Assembly: GCA_035506275.1 (NCBI GenBank)
Contig: DATJPT010000010.1
Span: forward strand, 85,902-149,901
From: Bacteroidota bacterium
Lineage (GTDB): Bacteria; Bacteroidota; Ignavibacteria; UBA10030; UBA8401
Reading direction: 5' to 3'
Length of the DNA stretch: 64,000 nucleotides
Shown: piece after piece, positions 55,027 to 64,000 of the stretch
Position numbering within the stretch: position 1 is the stretch's first letter
How the letters are laid out: each line of letters begins with the position of its first letter
Program-made: the position numbers and the translations under genes
Notes under the pieces: model-generated
What the model was told of the DNA's origin: nothing
The model's input: the letters and a program-made list of their open reading frames with translations, nothing else
Databases searched by the model: none

Positions 55027-55976
55027 AGATCGTCCGCTCCTTGCCGGAGCTCTCGCACAACAAAGATTCCGTCATTTCAATCGGTACGTTCGACGGAGTC
55101 CACCTAGCGCATCAGAAGATCATCCGCGAGGTGATCCAGAGAGCACAAGAACGGAGCGGACGGAGCGTCATCATCACCTTCGATCCGCATCCGAAGGAAG
55201 TTGTCGGGAAACAAAGCGGTGACAACGAGCGGGGGCGCGTTCAGCTGCTGACGACGAACGAAGAGAAGCTTGAGCTGATCGCGAACCTCGGGGTCGACGT
55301 GACCTTCGTCGTCCCGTTCACGTACGAATTTTCGCGGAAACCGTTCCGCGAGTTCTACACCGAGTATATCATCAACGGTGTCGGCGTCAGCGAGGTGATC
55401 GAAGGATACGACCACGGATTCGGCAAAGACCGTGAAGCGGGGCTGGCTCAACTCCTTGCCCTCGGGCGTGAATTCGGATTCTCCGTCGTGGCGGAAAAGC
55501 AATTTTTCTCAAACAACGAACTCGTGAGCAGTTCGCGCATTCGGTCGTTGCTGATGGAAGGGGAGGTCGGGAAAGCCAACACGCTGCTTGGCAGGCGGTT
55601 TGGATTTTCGGGGACCGTGGTGGCCGGGGACGGTCGCGGCAGGACGCTCGGTTTTCCGACGGCAAATATTGACGTGCAGGACCCGAGAAAGATCCTCCCC
55701 GGCAAGGGAGTGTATGCAGTGAAGGTCCATGTGGACGGCATGCAGCATAACGCTCTGATGAGCATCGGCACACTGCCGACGTTTTACGAAAATCACGACG
55801 CTGTCTGCGAGGTCTTCATTTATGAGTTTGCGCAAAATATTTACGGCCGGACAATAACCGTGGAATGCGTCCAAAAGATCAGAGGAGAGAAGAAGTTCTC
55901 GTCGCCGGAAGATCTGGTGAAGGAAATGAATAACGACAAGCATGTTGGAAAAAATATTCTTGAAAATGTCCAATAG
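55023..55976 (+). CDS. ribF: Riboflavin kinase/FAD synthetase
   Basis: This bifunctional 317-residue enzyme makes FMN from riboflavin and FAD from FMN. The N-terminal nucleotidyltransferase has SIGTFDGVHLAHQKII and TFDPHPKEV; the C-terminal kinase has GDGRGRTLGFPTANI and the metal-binding TAN. Its ATG overlaps the truB stop (ATGA), so the longer open frame reaching upstream into truB is not part of the protein. It precedes rpsO. Confidence 0.97.
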   Translation: MKIVRSLPELSHNKDSVISIGTFDGVHLAHQKIIREVIQRAQERSGRSVIITFDPHPKEVVGKQSGDNERGRVQLLTTNEEKLELIANLGVDVTFVVPFTYEFSRKPFREFYTEYIINGVGVSEVIEGYDHGFGKDREAGLAQLLALGREFGFSVVAEKQFFSNNELVSSSRIRSLLMEGEVGKANTLLGRRFGFSGTVVAGDGRGRTLGFPTANIDVQDPRKILPGKGVYAVKVHVDGMQHNALMSIGTLPTFYENHDAVCEVFIYEFAQNIYGRTITVECVQKIRGEKKFSSPEDLVKEMNNDKHVGKNILENVQ

Positions 55977-55987
55977 CATACTATACA
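55960..55987 (+). promoter_or_regulatory. Possible internal promoter before rpsO
   Basis: TTGAAA at 55960-55965, 16 bases, then TATACA at 55982-55987, a sigma70-like pair ending inside the ribF stop region. It would give rpsO-pnp an extra start beyond read-through from nusA. Weaker than the TTG-N20 sites. Confidence 0.4.
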
Positions 55988-56007
55988 ATTATTTTTAAGG
56001 AGTGTTC

Positions 56008-56277
56008 ATGTCAATTTCAAAGGCTCAGAAAGCAGAATGCATCAAAAAATACGGCAAATCTCCGAACGACTCCGGGACCCCCGAAGTACAGATTGCCATC
56101 CTCACTGCGAATATCAACGCATTGTCGTCGCATTTCGACGGACATAAAAAGGACAATCACTCGCGTGTCGGGCTGCTGAGAATGGTCGGAAAACGGCGCC
56201 GGTTGCTCGATTATCTGATGGAGAAAAATATCGAGCGGTACCGGAAGATCATTCAGGAACTCGACATCCGCAAGTAA
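56008..56277 (+). CDS. rpsO: Ribosomal protein S15
   Basis: This 89-residue 30S protein matches the usual S15 length exactly. [27 protein letters not shown] and the C-terminal [20 protein letters not shown] bind 16S rRNA helices 20-22. AAGGAG at 55997-56002 fixes the start at 56008. S15 represses its own mRNA in some bacteria; no such structure is obvious in the short leader here. Confidence 0.98.
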   Translation: MSISKAQKAECIKKYGKSPNDSGTPEVQIAILTANINALSSHFDGHKKDNHSRVGLLRMVGKRRRLLDYLMEKNIERYRKIIQELDIRK

Positions 56278-56297
56278 TAGCAACGCAACAGGACGAC

Positions 56298-56313
56298 GCT
56301 GAAATATTTCAGC
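56298..56313 (+). repeat. 16-bp palindrome between rpsO and pnp
   Basis: GCTGAAATATTTCAGC is a perfect palindrome; in RNA a 6-bp stem (GCUGAA/UUCAGC) with an AUAU loop forms. It lies 20 bases after rpsO and 33 before pnp, without a T run, so it is a processing or stability hairpin rather than a terminator. Confidence 0.5.
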
Positions 56314-56346
56314 AACGATATGAATCATCGAGAGTAAAGTACCCAC

Positions 56347-58458
56347 ATGGTAGTAAAAAAAGAAATTCAAATTGGAAACAAAACGCTGTCGTTTGAAACC
56401 GGCAGGTTTGCAAAACAGGCGGACGGCGCCGTGATGGCCCGCTATGCCGACACGATGGTCCTCGCGACCATCGTCGCACCGAAAATATCCGAGGACGACC
56501 TCGACTATTTCCCTCTTCAGGTTGAGTACCGGGAAAAAATGTCTTCGGCAGGGAAAATTCCCGGCGGATTTTTGAAAAGGGAAGGAAGGCCCTCGGACAA
56601 GGAGATCCTCTCGGCCCGTCTGATCGACAGGCCGATCCGGCCGATGTTCCCGGAAGGATACCACAACGAGACCCAGATCATTGTGAACGTTTTTTCATCG
56701 GACCAGCAGAACGACGCCGATGTGCTCGGAGCCTGCGCCGCCTCAGCGGCGCTGATGGTGTCGGATTCTCCGTTCGACGGCCCGATCGCCGAAGTGCGCA
56801 TCGGCCGTGTCAACGGCGAGATGCTGATCAATCCGACCTTCGACGAGCTCGAGGTCAGCGACATGGACGTGACGGTCGCCGGAACCGACGATTCCATCGT
56901 CATGGTCGAAGGCGAATCCCGCGAGATCGGCGAAACGGACATGCTTGCTGCCCTGAAATTCGCCCACGACGCGATCAAAAAGATCTGCGCTCTGCAGAAA
57001 GAGCTTGCCGCGGAAGTGAAAAAACAAAAGCGCAAAGTTGCAGCGCCGGAGATCAATCCTGACCTTCTGGCGGCCGTCAAGGCCCTGGCAGAGGAGAAAA
57101 TCCGGGCAACGGTAAATACCGTGTTGTTGAAGGACGAACGTTCGGCGGCGAACGAGAACATTGCCCTCGAAGTGCACACGGCCCTTGCCGAGAAGTTTCC
57201 CGAACAGGAAAAAACCATCGACCAGATCCTCCACGACATCGAAAAATTCGAGATGCGTGAGATGATCCTCGGGAAGAAAAAGCGGCTCGATGGAAGAGGG
57301 CTCGCTGATATCCGCCCCATTTCGATCGAGCTCGGCCTCTTGCCCCGGGCGCACGGCTCTGCGCTTTTTACACGCGGTGAGACTCAGTCTTTGACAACGG
57401 TAACGCTCGGGACCAAACTCGATGAACAGATCCTCGACGGTCTGCTCCCCAAAACGACCCGGCGCTTCATGCTTCATTACAATTTCCCTCCGTTCAGTGT
57501 GGGGGAGACCGGAAGACTTGCAACAGGACGGCGCGAGGTCGGACACGGTAATCTCGCCGAACGGGCCCTTAAGATCCTAATGCCGGAAGAAAAGGAATTC
57601 CCGTACACCGTTCGCGTCGTTTCGGACATTCTCGAATCGAACGGCTCTTCATCAATGGCAACCGTGTGCGCCGGTTCGCTCGCGCTCTTTGACGGCGGCG
57701 TTCCGCTGAAGAAGTCTGTCGCCGGAATTGCCATGGGATTGGTCAAGGAGGGAGACCGCGTCGCTGTCCTTTCAGATATTCTCGGCAACGAAGACCACCT
57801 GGGCGACATGGACTTCAAGGTCGCAGGGACAAAGGACGGCATCACGGCATTTCAGATGGACATCAAGATCAAAGGGATTTCGTTTGCCATCATTGAAACG
57901 GCCCTTCAGCAGGCCAAGGCCGGAAGGCTCCATAAACTGGCCATCATGGACGCGGCGATCTCGTCCCCGCGAAGCGATCTCAGCCAATATGCCCCTCGCC
58001 TGACGACGATCCAGATTCCTGTGGATATGATCGGCGCCGTTATCGGCCCCGGAGGGAAGAATATCCGCAATATCGTCGCGGAATCGGGAGCTGAAGTGAA
58101 CATCGAGGACGACGGAACCATCGTCATCGCTGCAACCACCAAGGAAGCAAGCGATACCGCGCGCGCCATGATCGGCCGCATCACGGAAGTCCCCGAAATC
58201 GGGAAAATATATAAAGCGACAGTGAAAAAAATAATGGACTTTGGCGCGTTCGTCGAAATCCTCCCGGGCAAGGAAGGCTTGGTGCACGTCTCGCAACTGG
58301 ATTTGAAAAGGGTCGAGAAGGTGGCCGACGTTGTCAAGCTGGGAGACGTGTTCGAAGTGAAGCTGATGGAAATCGACGACAAAGGACGCCTCAATCTCAG
58401 CCGAAAAGCTGTCATGCTTGCGGAAAAGAAAAAAGAGGAAGTTCCACAAAATAAATAA
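56347..58458 (+). CDS. pnp: Polyribonucleotide nucleotidyltransferase
   Basis: This trimeric 3'-5' phosphorolytic RNase has 703 residues, with two RNase PH domains (first at about 10-210, second from about 310), joined by a helical linker. A KH domain ([19 protein letters not shown]) and an S1 domain ([20 protein letters not shown]) follow. [23 protein letters not shown] is the first-domain signature. It acts with ribonuclease Y, also encoded in this window, in mRNA decay. Confidence 0.98.
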   Translation: MVVKKEIQIGNKTLSFETGRFAKQADGAVMARYADTMVLATIVAPKISEDDLDYFPLQVEYREKMSSAGKIPGGFLKREGRPSDKEILSARLIDRPIRPMFPEGYHNETQIIVNVFSSDQQNDADVLGACAASAALMVSDSPFDGPIAEVRIGRVNGEMLINPTFDELEVSDMDVTVAGTDDSIVMVEGESREIGETDMLAALKFAHDAIKKICALQKELAAEVKKQKRKVAAPEINPDLLAAVKALAEEKIRATVNTVLLKDERSAANENIALEVHTALAEKFPEQEKTIDQILHDIEKFEMREMILGKKKRLDGRGLADIRPISIELGLLPRAHGSALFTRGETQSLTTVTLGTKLDEQILDGLLPKTTRRFMLHYNFPPFSVGETGRLATGRREVGHGNLAERALKILMPEEKEFPYTVRVVSDILESNGSSSMATVCAGSLALFDGGVPLKKSVAGIAMGLVKEGDRVAVLSDILGNEDHLGDMDFKVAGTKDGITAFQMDIKIKGISFAIIETALQQAKAGRLHKLAIMDAAISSPRSDLSQYAPRLTTIQIPVDMIGAVIGPGGKNIRNIVAESGAEVNIEDDGTIVIAATTKEASDTARAMIGRITEVPEIGKIYKATVKKIMDFGAFVEILPGKEGLVHVSQLDLKRVEKVADVVKLGDVFEVKLMEIDDKGRLNLSRKAVMLAEKKKEEVPQNK

Positions 58459-58511
58459 CAGTTCCATGGAACATTCTCGTCCGTCGGCAATAACCGCACT
58501 CTTCATTTTCC

Positions 58512-59795
58512 ATGGATAAAGTCCTCCGTCCTGCCCGTCATCTGCGCGGCGAAATAACCGTGCCCGGCGACAAATCGATCTCTCATCGCGCGGTGATGAT
58601 AGGATCGCTGTCGATGGGCAGGACAGAAGTCGTCGGGTTCCTGAACGCCGCGGATCCCCGAAGCACGCTCGAGTGCATCCAGGCGATGGGGATCGAAACT
58701 GCATTGACCCCGCACGCGCTGCACATCGTCGGCAAAGGACTGCACGGCTACCGTCAACCGGGGGCTCAATTGAACGCCGGGAACTCCGGAACTACGATCC
58801 GGCTTCTCTCCGGCATACTTGCCGGTCAGAAATTTGCCAGCCAAATTTCCGGGGATCAATACCTCGTCCGGCGGCCGATGAAGCGCATTATCGACCCGCT
58901 CACGGAAATGGGCGCGCAGATCGTGGGGACAGATAAATTTACCGCCCCGTTGAAAATTTTTCCGGCCGATACGCTCCATGGCATCACCTATGAACTTCCG
59001 GTCCCCAGCGCTCAGGTAAAATCAGCGGTTTTGCTCGCAGGATTATTTGCCGAAGGAAGGACGACGGTCGAGGAATCCCAGGCGTCCCGCGATCATACCG
59101 AACGGATGCTCGGACTCACGCCGGTGCGGACGGAAGGGAAATCGAGCGTCTCCGTCACCGGAGGAGTACAAATCCCTGCTCGACAATTTTATATCCCGGG
59201 CGATCCCTCCTCGGCGGCTTTTTTCATCGTGGCCGGTCTCATAGCCCGCGATTCGGAGCTCGTCATCAAAAATGTCGGGATCAACCCGACCCGCACGGGG
59301 TATCTTGACGTGCTTCGCTCGATGGGGGGAAAGATCTCGATAGAGAATGAGCGACAAATTGGAGGCGAACCGATCGGCGATGTTGTGGTTAAAAGCTCCG
59401 AACTCAGGTCCAACCTGGTGCTGCAAGGGTCGATCATTCCGAATATCATCGATGAAATTCCCATCCTCGCCGTCGCTGCGGCTTTTGCTGTCGGAACGTT
59501 TGAAGTCCGGGGAGCATTCGAGCTGCGCAACAAGGAAAGCGACCGCATCGGAGCGGTGTGCGAAAATCTTTCTCTCATGGGACTTGAAGTGGAAGAGCTC
59601 GAGGACGGGTTTGCATTTCACTCAAAAAGTACATTAATTCCCACGACGTTCGACAGCTATGGAGATCATCGGATCGCAATGGCGTTCGGCGTTGCTGCAT
59701 CGGGTCTCGAGGGAGAATCAACAGTTAAGGATTCCGATTGCGTTGACATTTCATTCCCGGCATTCTGGGACACCCTTCACATATTGGCTAACTAG
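58512..59795 (+). CDS. aroA: 3-phosphoshikimate 1-carboxyvinyltransferase
   Basis: This EPSP synthase in the shikimate pathway supplies chorismate to trpE. It is 427 residues. GDKSISHRAVMIGSLS and NAGNSGTTIRLLSGILAG are the PEP/S3P-binding motifs, with SAQVKSAVLLAGL and the late SYGDHRIAMAFGVA. It begins 53 bases after pnp with no clear ribosome binding site, so it may be read from an upstream transcript. Confidence 0.97.
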   Translation: MDKVLRPARHLRGEITVPGDKSISHRAVMIGSLSMGRTEVVGFLNAADPRSTLECIQAMGIETALTPHALHIVGKGLHGYRQPGAQLNAGNSGTTIRLLSGILAGQKFASQISGDQYLVRRPMKRIIDPLTEMGAQIVGTDKFTAPLKIFPADTLHGITYELPVPSAQVKSAVLLAGLFAEGRTTVEESQASRDHTERMLGLTPVRTEGKSSVSVTGGVQIPARQFYIPGDPSSAAFFIVAGLIARDSELVIKNVGINPTRTGYLDVLRSMGGKISIENERQIGGEPIGDVVVKSSELRSNLVLQGSIIPNIIDEIPILAVAAAFAVGTFEVRGAFELRNKESDRIGAVCENLSLMGLEVEELEDGFAFHSKSTLIPTTFDSYGDHRIAMAFGVAASGLEGESTVKDSDCVDISFPAFWDTLHILAN

Positions 59796-59806
59796 CCGAG
59801 GTCAGT

Positions 59807-60910
59807 GTGGCAAGCGTCAAACTTGAGAACATCCGGAAAGAGTATGAAGGGGGAGTCGTTGCCGTCAAAGACGTTAACATCGATATCGCCGACAAAGAAT
59901 TTGTCGTGCTCGTCGGCCCGTCAGGCTGCGGAAAATCCACTACGCTTCGAATGATTGCCGGTCTCGAAGAGATCAGCGGCGGGACGATCTCCATTGGCGG
60001 CACGGTTGTCAACGATGTTCCCCCCAAGGACCGCGACATCGCCATGGTCTTTCAGAACTATGCTTTGTATCCGCATATGACGGTCTACGAGAACATGGCG
60101 TTCGGATTGAAGCTCAGAAAATATCCGAAATCGGAGATCGAAGCACGCGTCCACGAAGCCGCTCAAATACTCGGCATCGAGGAATATCTCGACCGGAAAC
60201 CAAAGGCATTGTCCGGCGGGCAGCGGCAACGGGTTGCCCTGGGGAGGGCCATTGTTCGGAAGCCGAAGGTTTTTCTCTTCGATGAGCCCCTCAGCAACCT
60301 CGACGCGAAGCTGCGCGTGCAGATGCGCACCGAGATTTCTAAACTCCACGATCGGCTCAATGCTACGATGGTGTACGTCACGCACGACCAGACCGAGGCC
60401 ATGACGATGGGAGACAAGATCGTCGTAATGAAGGATGGAACGGTACAGCAGACGAACACGCCGCTGAATCTCTACCACAACCCTTCGAATAAGTTCGTGG
60501 CGGGGTTCATCGGAAGTCCGGCAATGAATTTTATGGAGGGGACCATCTCCGTCAAAAAAGGGCTGACGTTCACAGAAGATAAAACCGGCGTTGTCCTGAA
60601 GCTGCCGAAAGAACAGCACTCGAAATTGAAACCGTTCGCCGGAAAAGGGGTTTGGCTTGGCATCCGGCCCGAGCATATCTCCGATGCGAACAAAACGGCC
60701 GGCGCGCGGTATGCACAATGCAAGGCCAGGGTGGAGGTTGTTGAGCCGATGGGAAACGAGATCTTCGTCTATTTCTCAACAGGGAACGGAAAACAATACG
60801 TTTCGCGGATCATTGCAACAGAGGAGCCAAAGGCCGGAAAAGAAATGGACCTCGCGTTCAACATGGGCAAAGCTCATTTCTTCAACAAGGAGACTGAAAA
60901 AGTTATCTGA
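59807..60910 (+). CDS. ABC transporter ATP-binding protein (UgpC/MalK type)
   Basis: This 367-residue ATPase has Walker A GPSGCGKSTT, Q loop VFQNYALYPHMT, signature LSGGQRQRVALGRA, Walker B VFLFDEPLSNLD and H loop VTHDQTEAMT. The C-terminal 130 residues form an OB/TOBE domain of the sugar-import group (MalK, UgpC). No permease or binding protein is near; such orphan ATPases often serve several importers. The GTG start follows GAGGT at 59798-59802. Confidence 0.95.
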   Translation: MASVKLENIRKEYEGGVVAVKDVNIDIADKEFVVLVGPSGCGKSTTLRMIAGLEEISGGTISIGGTVVNDVPPKDRDIAMVFQNYALYPHMTVYENMAFGLKLRKYPKSEIEARVHEAAQILGIEEYLDRKPKALSGGQRQRVALGRAIVRKPKVFLFDEPLSNLDAKLRVQMRTEISKLHDRLNATMVYVTHDQTEAMTMGDKIVVMKDGTVQQTNTPLNLYHNPSNKFVAGFIGSPAMNFMEGTISVKKGLTFTEDKTGVVLKLPKEQHSKLKPFAGKGVWLGIRPEHISDANKTAGARYAQCKARVEVVEPMGNEIFVYFSTGNGKQYVSRIIATEEPKAGKEMDLAFNMGKAHFFNKETEKVI

Positions 60911-60919
60911 AGTGCCGGT

Positions 60920-62560
60920 TCAAAGCTCAACGATTTGATGTTGAAACCGGTCGATGACAATCTCCCCGCTTAGCCATTTCACAAAGTCCGGTCCGTATTT
61001 GTTCATGTAGTACACTACGTTGAACTCTCTCTCCTGAAAGTTGGATTTCGGATAAATGTTCGACGCGACCTTTTGGATCTGCCTCATCGTGACGTCCTGC
61101 CGCCGCTGCTGCGCCGCCTGCGTTTTTTCCTTCAGCACATTCAACTGAGATTCTATTCGCGACACCGTTGAATCGATCGCTCCCGAGAGGGTCGAATCGA
61201 TTTGCTGGATGCCGAAGCGGCTTTCTGCGACCGCTTCCTGAATGCGGCGGTGGAGCTGCTCAAAGAGAGCGTCGACCTTCACTTCAGAAACTTGTTCGGC
61301 AATCCGGGCAAGCAGGGGATCGAGGTCCGACCATATTTCGGTGACATCGACCGAATATTTTTCGAGGATGGTCTTTATCTTTTCCTCCACAATCGTCACG
61401 CTTGCACGTGGATACACGACTGGTTGTTGGACATCGAAGAATTCATAGACCGGCTTCAACTGAGCGAAATAAGCGATCTCCGAGGGGCCGCCCACGTACG
61501 CGGCCGTGGGTAAGATTGTATCCTGGCAAATGGGGCGGAGGACAACGTTTGGAGAAATCAGTTCAGGTGAAGTCTCAACAATGGCGGCCAGCTCTTCCTT
61601 GGAAAAAAATTGCCTCGTTCCTTTTAAGCTGTAGTCGCTTTCACGAGGTTCAATGAGGTACCGTCCCCCTTTGTGAATCATGAACAAGTTGATCGACTTC
61701 GCTTTGATTTGCGCGTGGTAGCGCTCTTCCAGGCTGGCGCTCGTCTCGATAACGATCTGCGATGTCTTTGAGGATGAGGAAATTTCTCTTTGGAAAATGG
61801 GTTTGAGAATCCTTTTAAGGTCGGCATTTCCCGGTTCGAGAAAAATTAATCCTGACTCCTCGAACAATTGGTTCATCAGTCCGACGAACGCCGAGCCTAT
61901 CGAAGCTCCGTTCCTGTAATATCCCCGCAGCGCCGAAAACAAGCCTGTCTTGAATTCGGACTCCTGCAATTGCGCCTGCAGCCGTTCAAAAAAGCCGTCG
62001 ATAAAACTATCGATTACAATGCTGCCAACCGGTCCCGGATTTTTTTCGAATGGTTTCCCGCCGAATAAATATTCGATCGTTTGAATATCGCCGGCTTGTC
62101 CGAGAACGTGCACCTTATTGATTTCTTCAAAATCATGGTCTTCATTCTCCACCCAGAAAACCGGCACGAAATTGTAATCGGGAAATTGCCCCGAGAGCTG
62201 TTCGGCGAGTTTGATCGCGGTGATCGTCTTGTAGATGGTGTAGAGCGGGCCGGCACACAGCCCTACCTGCTGACCGGTAACCACGGCAACAGTGTTATCG
62301 TTCCCCAGGAGATCGATGTTTGCCAGCGTTTTGATGCCGCAATGGTGCTGTTTGTTTTGCTCGGTAAGCACACGAACGAGAGTCGAGCGGTCGTGCGTTC
62401 TTGACAGCACTTTTTCGATGAGCTTCTTCCAATGCCTCCGGTCGTGAAAATCGGCGGAGTAATAATCTTTCACCTTCTCGAAATCATTCAGGTAGTCAAC
62501 GTAAAGCGGGGTAATGCCTGCCTCGAAATTCTGGATCTGTTTGTAATCAACCCAATCCAT
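60920..62560 (-). CDS. bshC: Bacillithiol biosynthesis cysteine-adding enzyme BshC
   Basis: This 546-residue enzyme adds cysteine to GlcN-malate in bacillithiol synthesis. The N-terminal VVTGQQVGLCAGPLYTIYK and VPVFWVENEDHDFEEINKV are the family signature; the later PNVVLRPICQDTILPTAAYVGGPSEIAY and coiled-coil part near residue 440 also fit. The start is ATG 62560; a TTG 12 bases upstream is less likely. bshA and bshB are not in the window. Green sulfur bacteria make a methylated bacillithiol, so this fits the lineage. Confidence 0.94.
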   Translation of the reverse strand: MDWVDYKQIQNFEAGITPLYVDYLNDFEKVKDYYSADFHDRRHWKKLIEKVLSRTHDRSTLVRVLTEQNKQHHCGIKTLANIDLLGNDNTVAVVTGQQVGLCAGPLYTIYKTITAIKLAEQLSGQFPDYNFVPVFWVENEDHDFEEINKVHVLGQAGDIQTIEYLFGGKPFEKNPGPVGSIVIDSFIDGFFERLQAQLQESEFKTGLFSALRGYYRNGASIGSAFVGLMNQLFEESGLIFLEPGNADLKRILKPIFQREISSSSKTSQIVIETSASLEERYHAQIKAKSINLFMIHKGGRYLIEPRESDYSLKGTRQFFSKEELAAIVETSPELISPNVVLRPICQDTILPTAAYVGGPSEIAYFAQLKPVYEFFDVQQPVVYPRASVTIVEEKIKTILEKYSVDVTEIWSDLDPLLARIAEQVSEVKVDALFEQLHRRIQEAVAESRFGIQQIDSTLSGAIDSTVSRIESQLNVLKEKTQAAQQRRQDVTMRQIQKVASNIYPKSNFQEREFNVVYYMNKYGPDFVKWLSGEIVIDRFQHQIVEL

Positions 62561-62591
62561 CGAAACTCTCAAGTAATGAATGAAATGTCCT

Positions 62592-62622
62592 GTAATATAC
62601 GCCCTAACGTCATAAGAATCAA
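62592..62622 (-). promoter_or_regulatory. Promoter of bshC
   Basis: On the minus strand TTG (62622-62620), 20 bases, then TATATTAC (62599-62592). The predicted start near 62588 gives a 28-base leader. It is back to back with the SDR promoter, 24 bases apart. Confidence 0.6.
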
Positions 62623-62646
62623 TTGTTGGCTTGACCGGCGCGCGGA

Positions 62647-62677
62647 TTGATTTTCGTCACGACGTACGATATATTAG
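62647..62677 (+). promoter_or_regulatory. Promoter of the SDR gene, leaderless
   Basis: TTG at 62647-62649, 20 bases, then TATATTAG at 62670-62677. The ATG begins only three bases later, at 62681, where transcription is predicted to start, so this mRNA may have no leader. No ribosome binding site is visible. Confidence 0.6.
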
Positions 62678-62680
62678 TAC

Positions 62681-63397
62681 ATGAAATTTGCTGGAAAAAC
62701 AGTGTTGATCACCGGCGGCACCGGGGAACTTGGACGAGCCGTCACCAAGTACTTTCTTTCTGAAGGCGCCGATGTCGCCGATTCATATTACTCCGATCAG
62801 GATGCCGCGGAATTTACGGAGCTTTTCCCCCGGGCGGTGCTCTTAAAAGGAGATCTTTCGAAAGAGGGAGATGTTCGGCAGGCCTTTCAGTCGCTTCTGG
62901 ATAAGAAAAAAAGACTGGATATCCTTTGCAACCTTGTGGGGGGATATATGTCAAAAAAGGAGATTACAGAGCTGACCGAAAAGGATTGGGATTTTATGTT
63001 CGCGCTGAACTTAAAGACCTGTTTCCTGTGTACGCGGCAGGCATTACAGATAATGAAAGCGCAAAAATTCGGACGGATCATAAACGTCTCTGCGATGGCA
63101 GGGCTGACGCCCTCGGCCGGGCGGGGTGCGTATGGAATTTCTAAGGCGGCCGTGGCAACGTTCACCAAGATCGCAGGCGAAGAAACGAAAGCCTACGCTG
63201 ATTCCAGCATCACGGTGAACGCCATCGCCCCAAGCATCCTATTGACGGAATCGAATAAACGATCCGCGACGGAAAAAGAATCCCGGCAATGGGTCACGCT
63301 CGAACAGGCAGCGGAGGTGATCGGTTTCCTTGCCTCAGACGAAGCAGCGGCAATAAACGGTGAAACGCTGCCGGTATACGGCCGCATATCGAACTAA
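62681..63397 (+). CDS. Short-chain dehydrogenase/reductase
   Basis: This 238-residue Rossmann oxidoreductase has cofactor loop TGGTGELGRA, catalytic Ser in INVSAMAGL and the YxxxK pair in YGISKAAVA. The NNAG structural motif is changed to NLVGGYM. Members act on many alcohols and ketones, so the substrate is unknown. No Shine-Dalgarno sequence precedes the ATG. Confidence 0.92.
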   Translation: MKFAGKTVLITGGTGELGRAVTKYFLSEGADVADSYYSDQDAAEFTELFPRAVLLKGDLSKEGDVRQAFQSLLDKKKRLDILCNLVGGYMSKKEITELTEKDWDFMFALNLKTCFLCTRQALQIMKAQKFGRIINVSAMAGLTPSAGRGAYGISKAAVATFTKIAGEETKAYADSSITVNAIAPSILLTESNKRSATEKESRQWVTLEQAAEVIGFLASDEAAAINGETLPVYGRISN

Positions 63398-63416
63398 GAA
63401 CTAAATTGAATTGAGC

Positions 63417-63872
63417 ATGAGCCTTACACAGCGGATCAGTGACGACATGAAAGCGGCAATGAAATCGGGGAACAAGCTGCGCCTCGAGACATTGCGAATG
63501 CTGCGGGCCCAGATCATCGAGTTTGAAAAGAAAGGTCTGGACCGTCCGATGAATGACGATGACGAAATGTCGATCCTCATCTCGGCGACCAAAAAGCGAA
63601 AAGAAGCGATCGAAATGTATACCGGAGCCGGACGCACCGAACTTGCGGAAAAAGAGACAAAAGAAATGGAGATCATCTCGGAATACCTTCCGAAGCAGCT
63701 TTCGCGGGAGGACGCCGAAAAAATTGTCGCCGGACTGATCCTCCAGGCAGGGGCTTCCTCCGTCAAAGATATGGGAAAGCTCATGCCCCTTGCCATGAAG
63801 GAGTTGAAAGGGAAGATCGATTCCAAAGTGATCTCTGAAATCGTCAAACAAAAGCTCATAAGCGTTTCATGA
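63417..63872 (+). CDS. GatB/YqeY domain protein
   Basis: This 151-residue protein resembles the tail domain of GatB, as in YqeY. It opens SLTQRISDDMKAAMKSGNKLRLETLRML, and the middle DDEMSILISATKKRKEAIEMYTGAGRTEL is typical. The known members bind tRNA-like folds, but the function of the stand-alone form is not firmly known. ATG 63417 is used over TTG 63411. Its stop overlaps the next start by four bases. Confidence 0.92.
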   Translation: MSLTQRISDDMKAAMKSGNKLRLETLRMLRAQIIEFEKKGLDRPMNDDDEMSILISATKKRKEAIEMYTGAGRTELAEKETKEMEIISEYLPKQLSREDAEKIVAGLILQAGASSVKDMGKLMPLAMKELKGKIDSKVISEIVKQKLISVS

Positions 63873-64000
63873 CAACCTTCGATTCGATACTGATCGTCGT
63901 TCTCGGCCTTTTCATGTTTGCAGGATGGAGAAGCGGTTTGCTGAAAAAATCGATCGCCCTCGTCTGTCTCGCCGTCTCCCTTGTCCTTGCGACCAAATAC
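63869..64000 (+). CDS. CvpA-like membrane protein, 5' part
   Basis: The first 44 residues, cut by the window end, read MTTFDSILIVVLGLFMFAGW, then RSGLLKKS and a second hydrophobic stretch (IALVCLAVSLVLA). The D-x-I-L-x(n)-G-x-x-x-G-L-x-x-K pattern matches CvpA family N-termini, involved in colicin V production and purine-linked phenotypes in E. coli. The start overlaps the yqeY stop (ATGA). Confidence 0.7.
   Translation, partial: MTTFDSILIVVLGLFMFAGWRSGLLKKSIALVCLAVSLVLATKY

Overview
The window looks like a contiguous piece of a bacterial chromosome from the Bacteroidota/Chlorobiota group, most likely an Ignavibacteria-type lineage. Three things in the sequence point there. A secreted subtilisin ends in a type IX secretion (T9SS) type-A-like sorting domain. 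A bacillithiol-pathway enzyme (BshC) is present. Seven transcription starts share the layout TTG-N20-TAnnTT, close to the TTTG / TAnnTTTG promoters known from Bacteroidota. Base composition is moderate and even throughout, and I see no phage, transposon, integron or CRISPR. The species assignment is inference.

Layout. 1-7.5 kb: pheS (cut by the window edge), pheT, a coiled-coil protein, zapA, a strongly structured RNA candidate, rny, coaE and an argD-like aminotransferase. 7.6-9.2 kb: two outer-membrane barrel genes, each with its own promoter and terminator. 9.2-20 kb: nadB, purF, the T9SS subtilisin, a CDP-alcohol phosphatidyltransferase, ftsY and mutL, tightly packed. 20-36 kb: a methylmalonyl-CoA mutase large subunit, a UbiA prenyltransferase, a DUF362 protein, a DMT transporter, acylphosphatase, ispF, a PAP2 phosphatase, lnt, threonine aldolase, a thioesterase, trpE-trpG, a LOG-family protein, polX, a LiaF-like protein, an unknown protein and nth. 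36-41 kb: a small zinc-ribbon membrane protein on the minus strand, an HD protein, then a four-gene sulfur-carrier cysteine cluster (cysteine synthase, JAMM peptidase, CysO-like carrier, E1-rhodanese) and an outer-membrane protein. 41-45.5 kb: tyrosine phenol-lyase (minus) and a glcD-glcF lactate/glycolate oxidase pair. 45.5-58.5 kb: tRNA-Leu(CAA), a 1175-residue outer-membrane protein, then rimP-nusA-infB-rbfA-truB-ribF-rpsO-pnp. 58.5-64 kb: aroA, an ABC ATPase, bshC (minus), and an SDR oxidoreductase, yqeY and the start of a cvpA-like gene.

How the genes fit together. Most of the window is housekeeping: translation, RNA decay, cell division, DNA repair, and NAD, purine, tryptophan, isoprenoid and lipoprotein synthesis. 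The most pathway-like accessory unit is the cysteine cluster. In it an E1 enzyme would load sulfur on a small ubiquitin-like carrier, a cysteine synthase would use the carrier thiocarboxylate, and a JAMM peptidase would release cysteine. Together with bshC it points to a thiol-based redox economy.

Items most worth a second look: the unassigned structured RNA between zapA and rny; an intrinsic terminator placed between the promoter and the first gene of the nusA operon; the -GGRE tail of the carrier protein, which also encodes the next gene's ribosome binding site; a mutL with no ATG/GTG/TTG start; and the recurring promoter layout, including one apparently leaderless gene.
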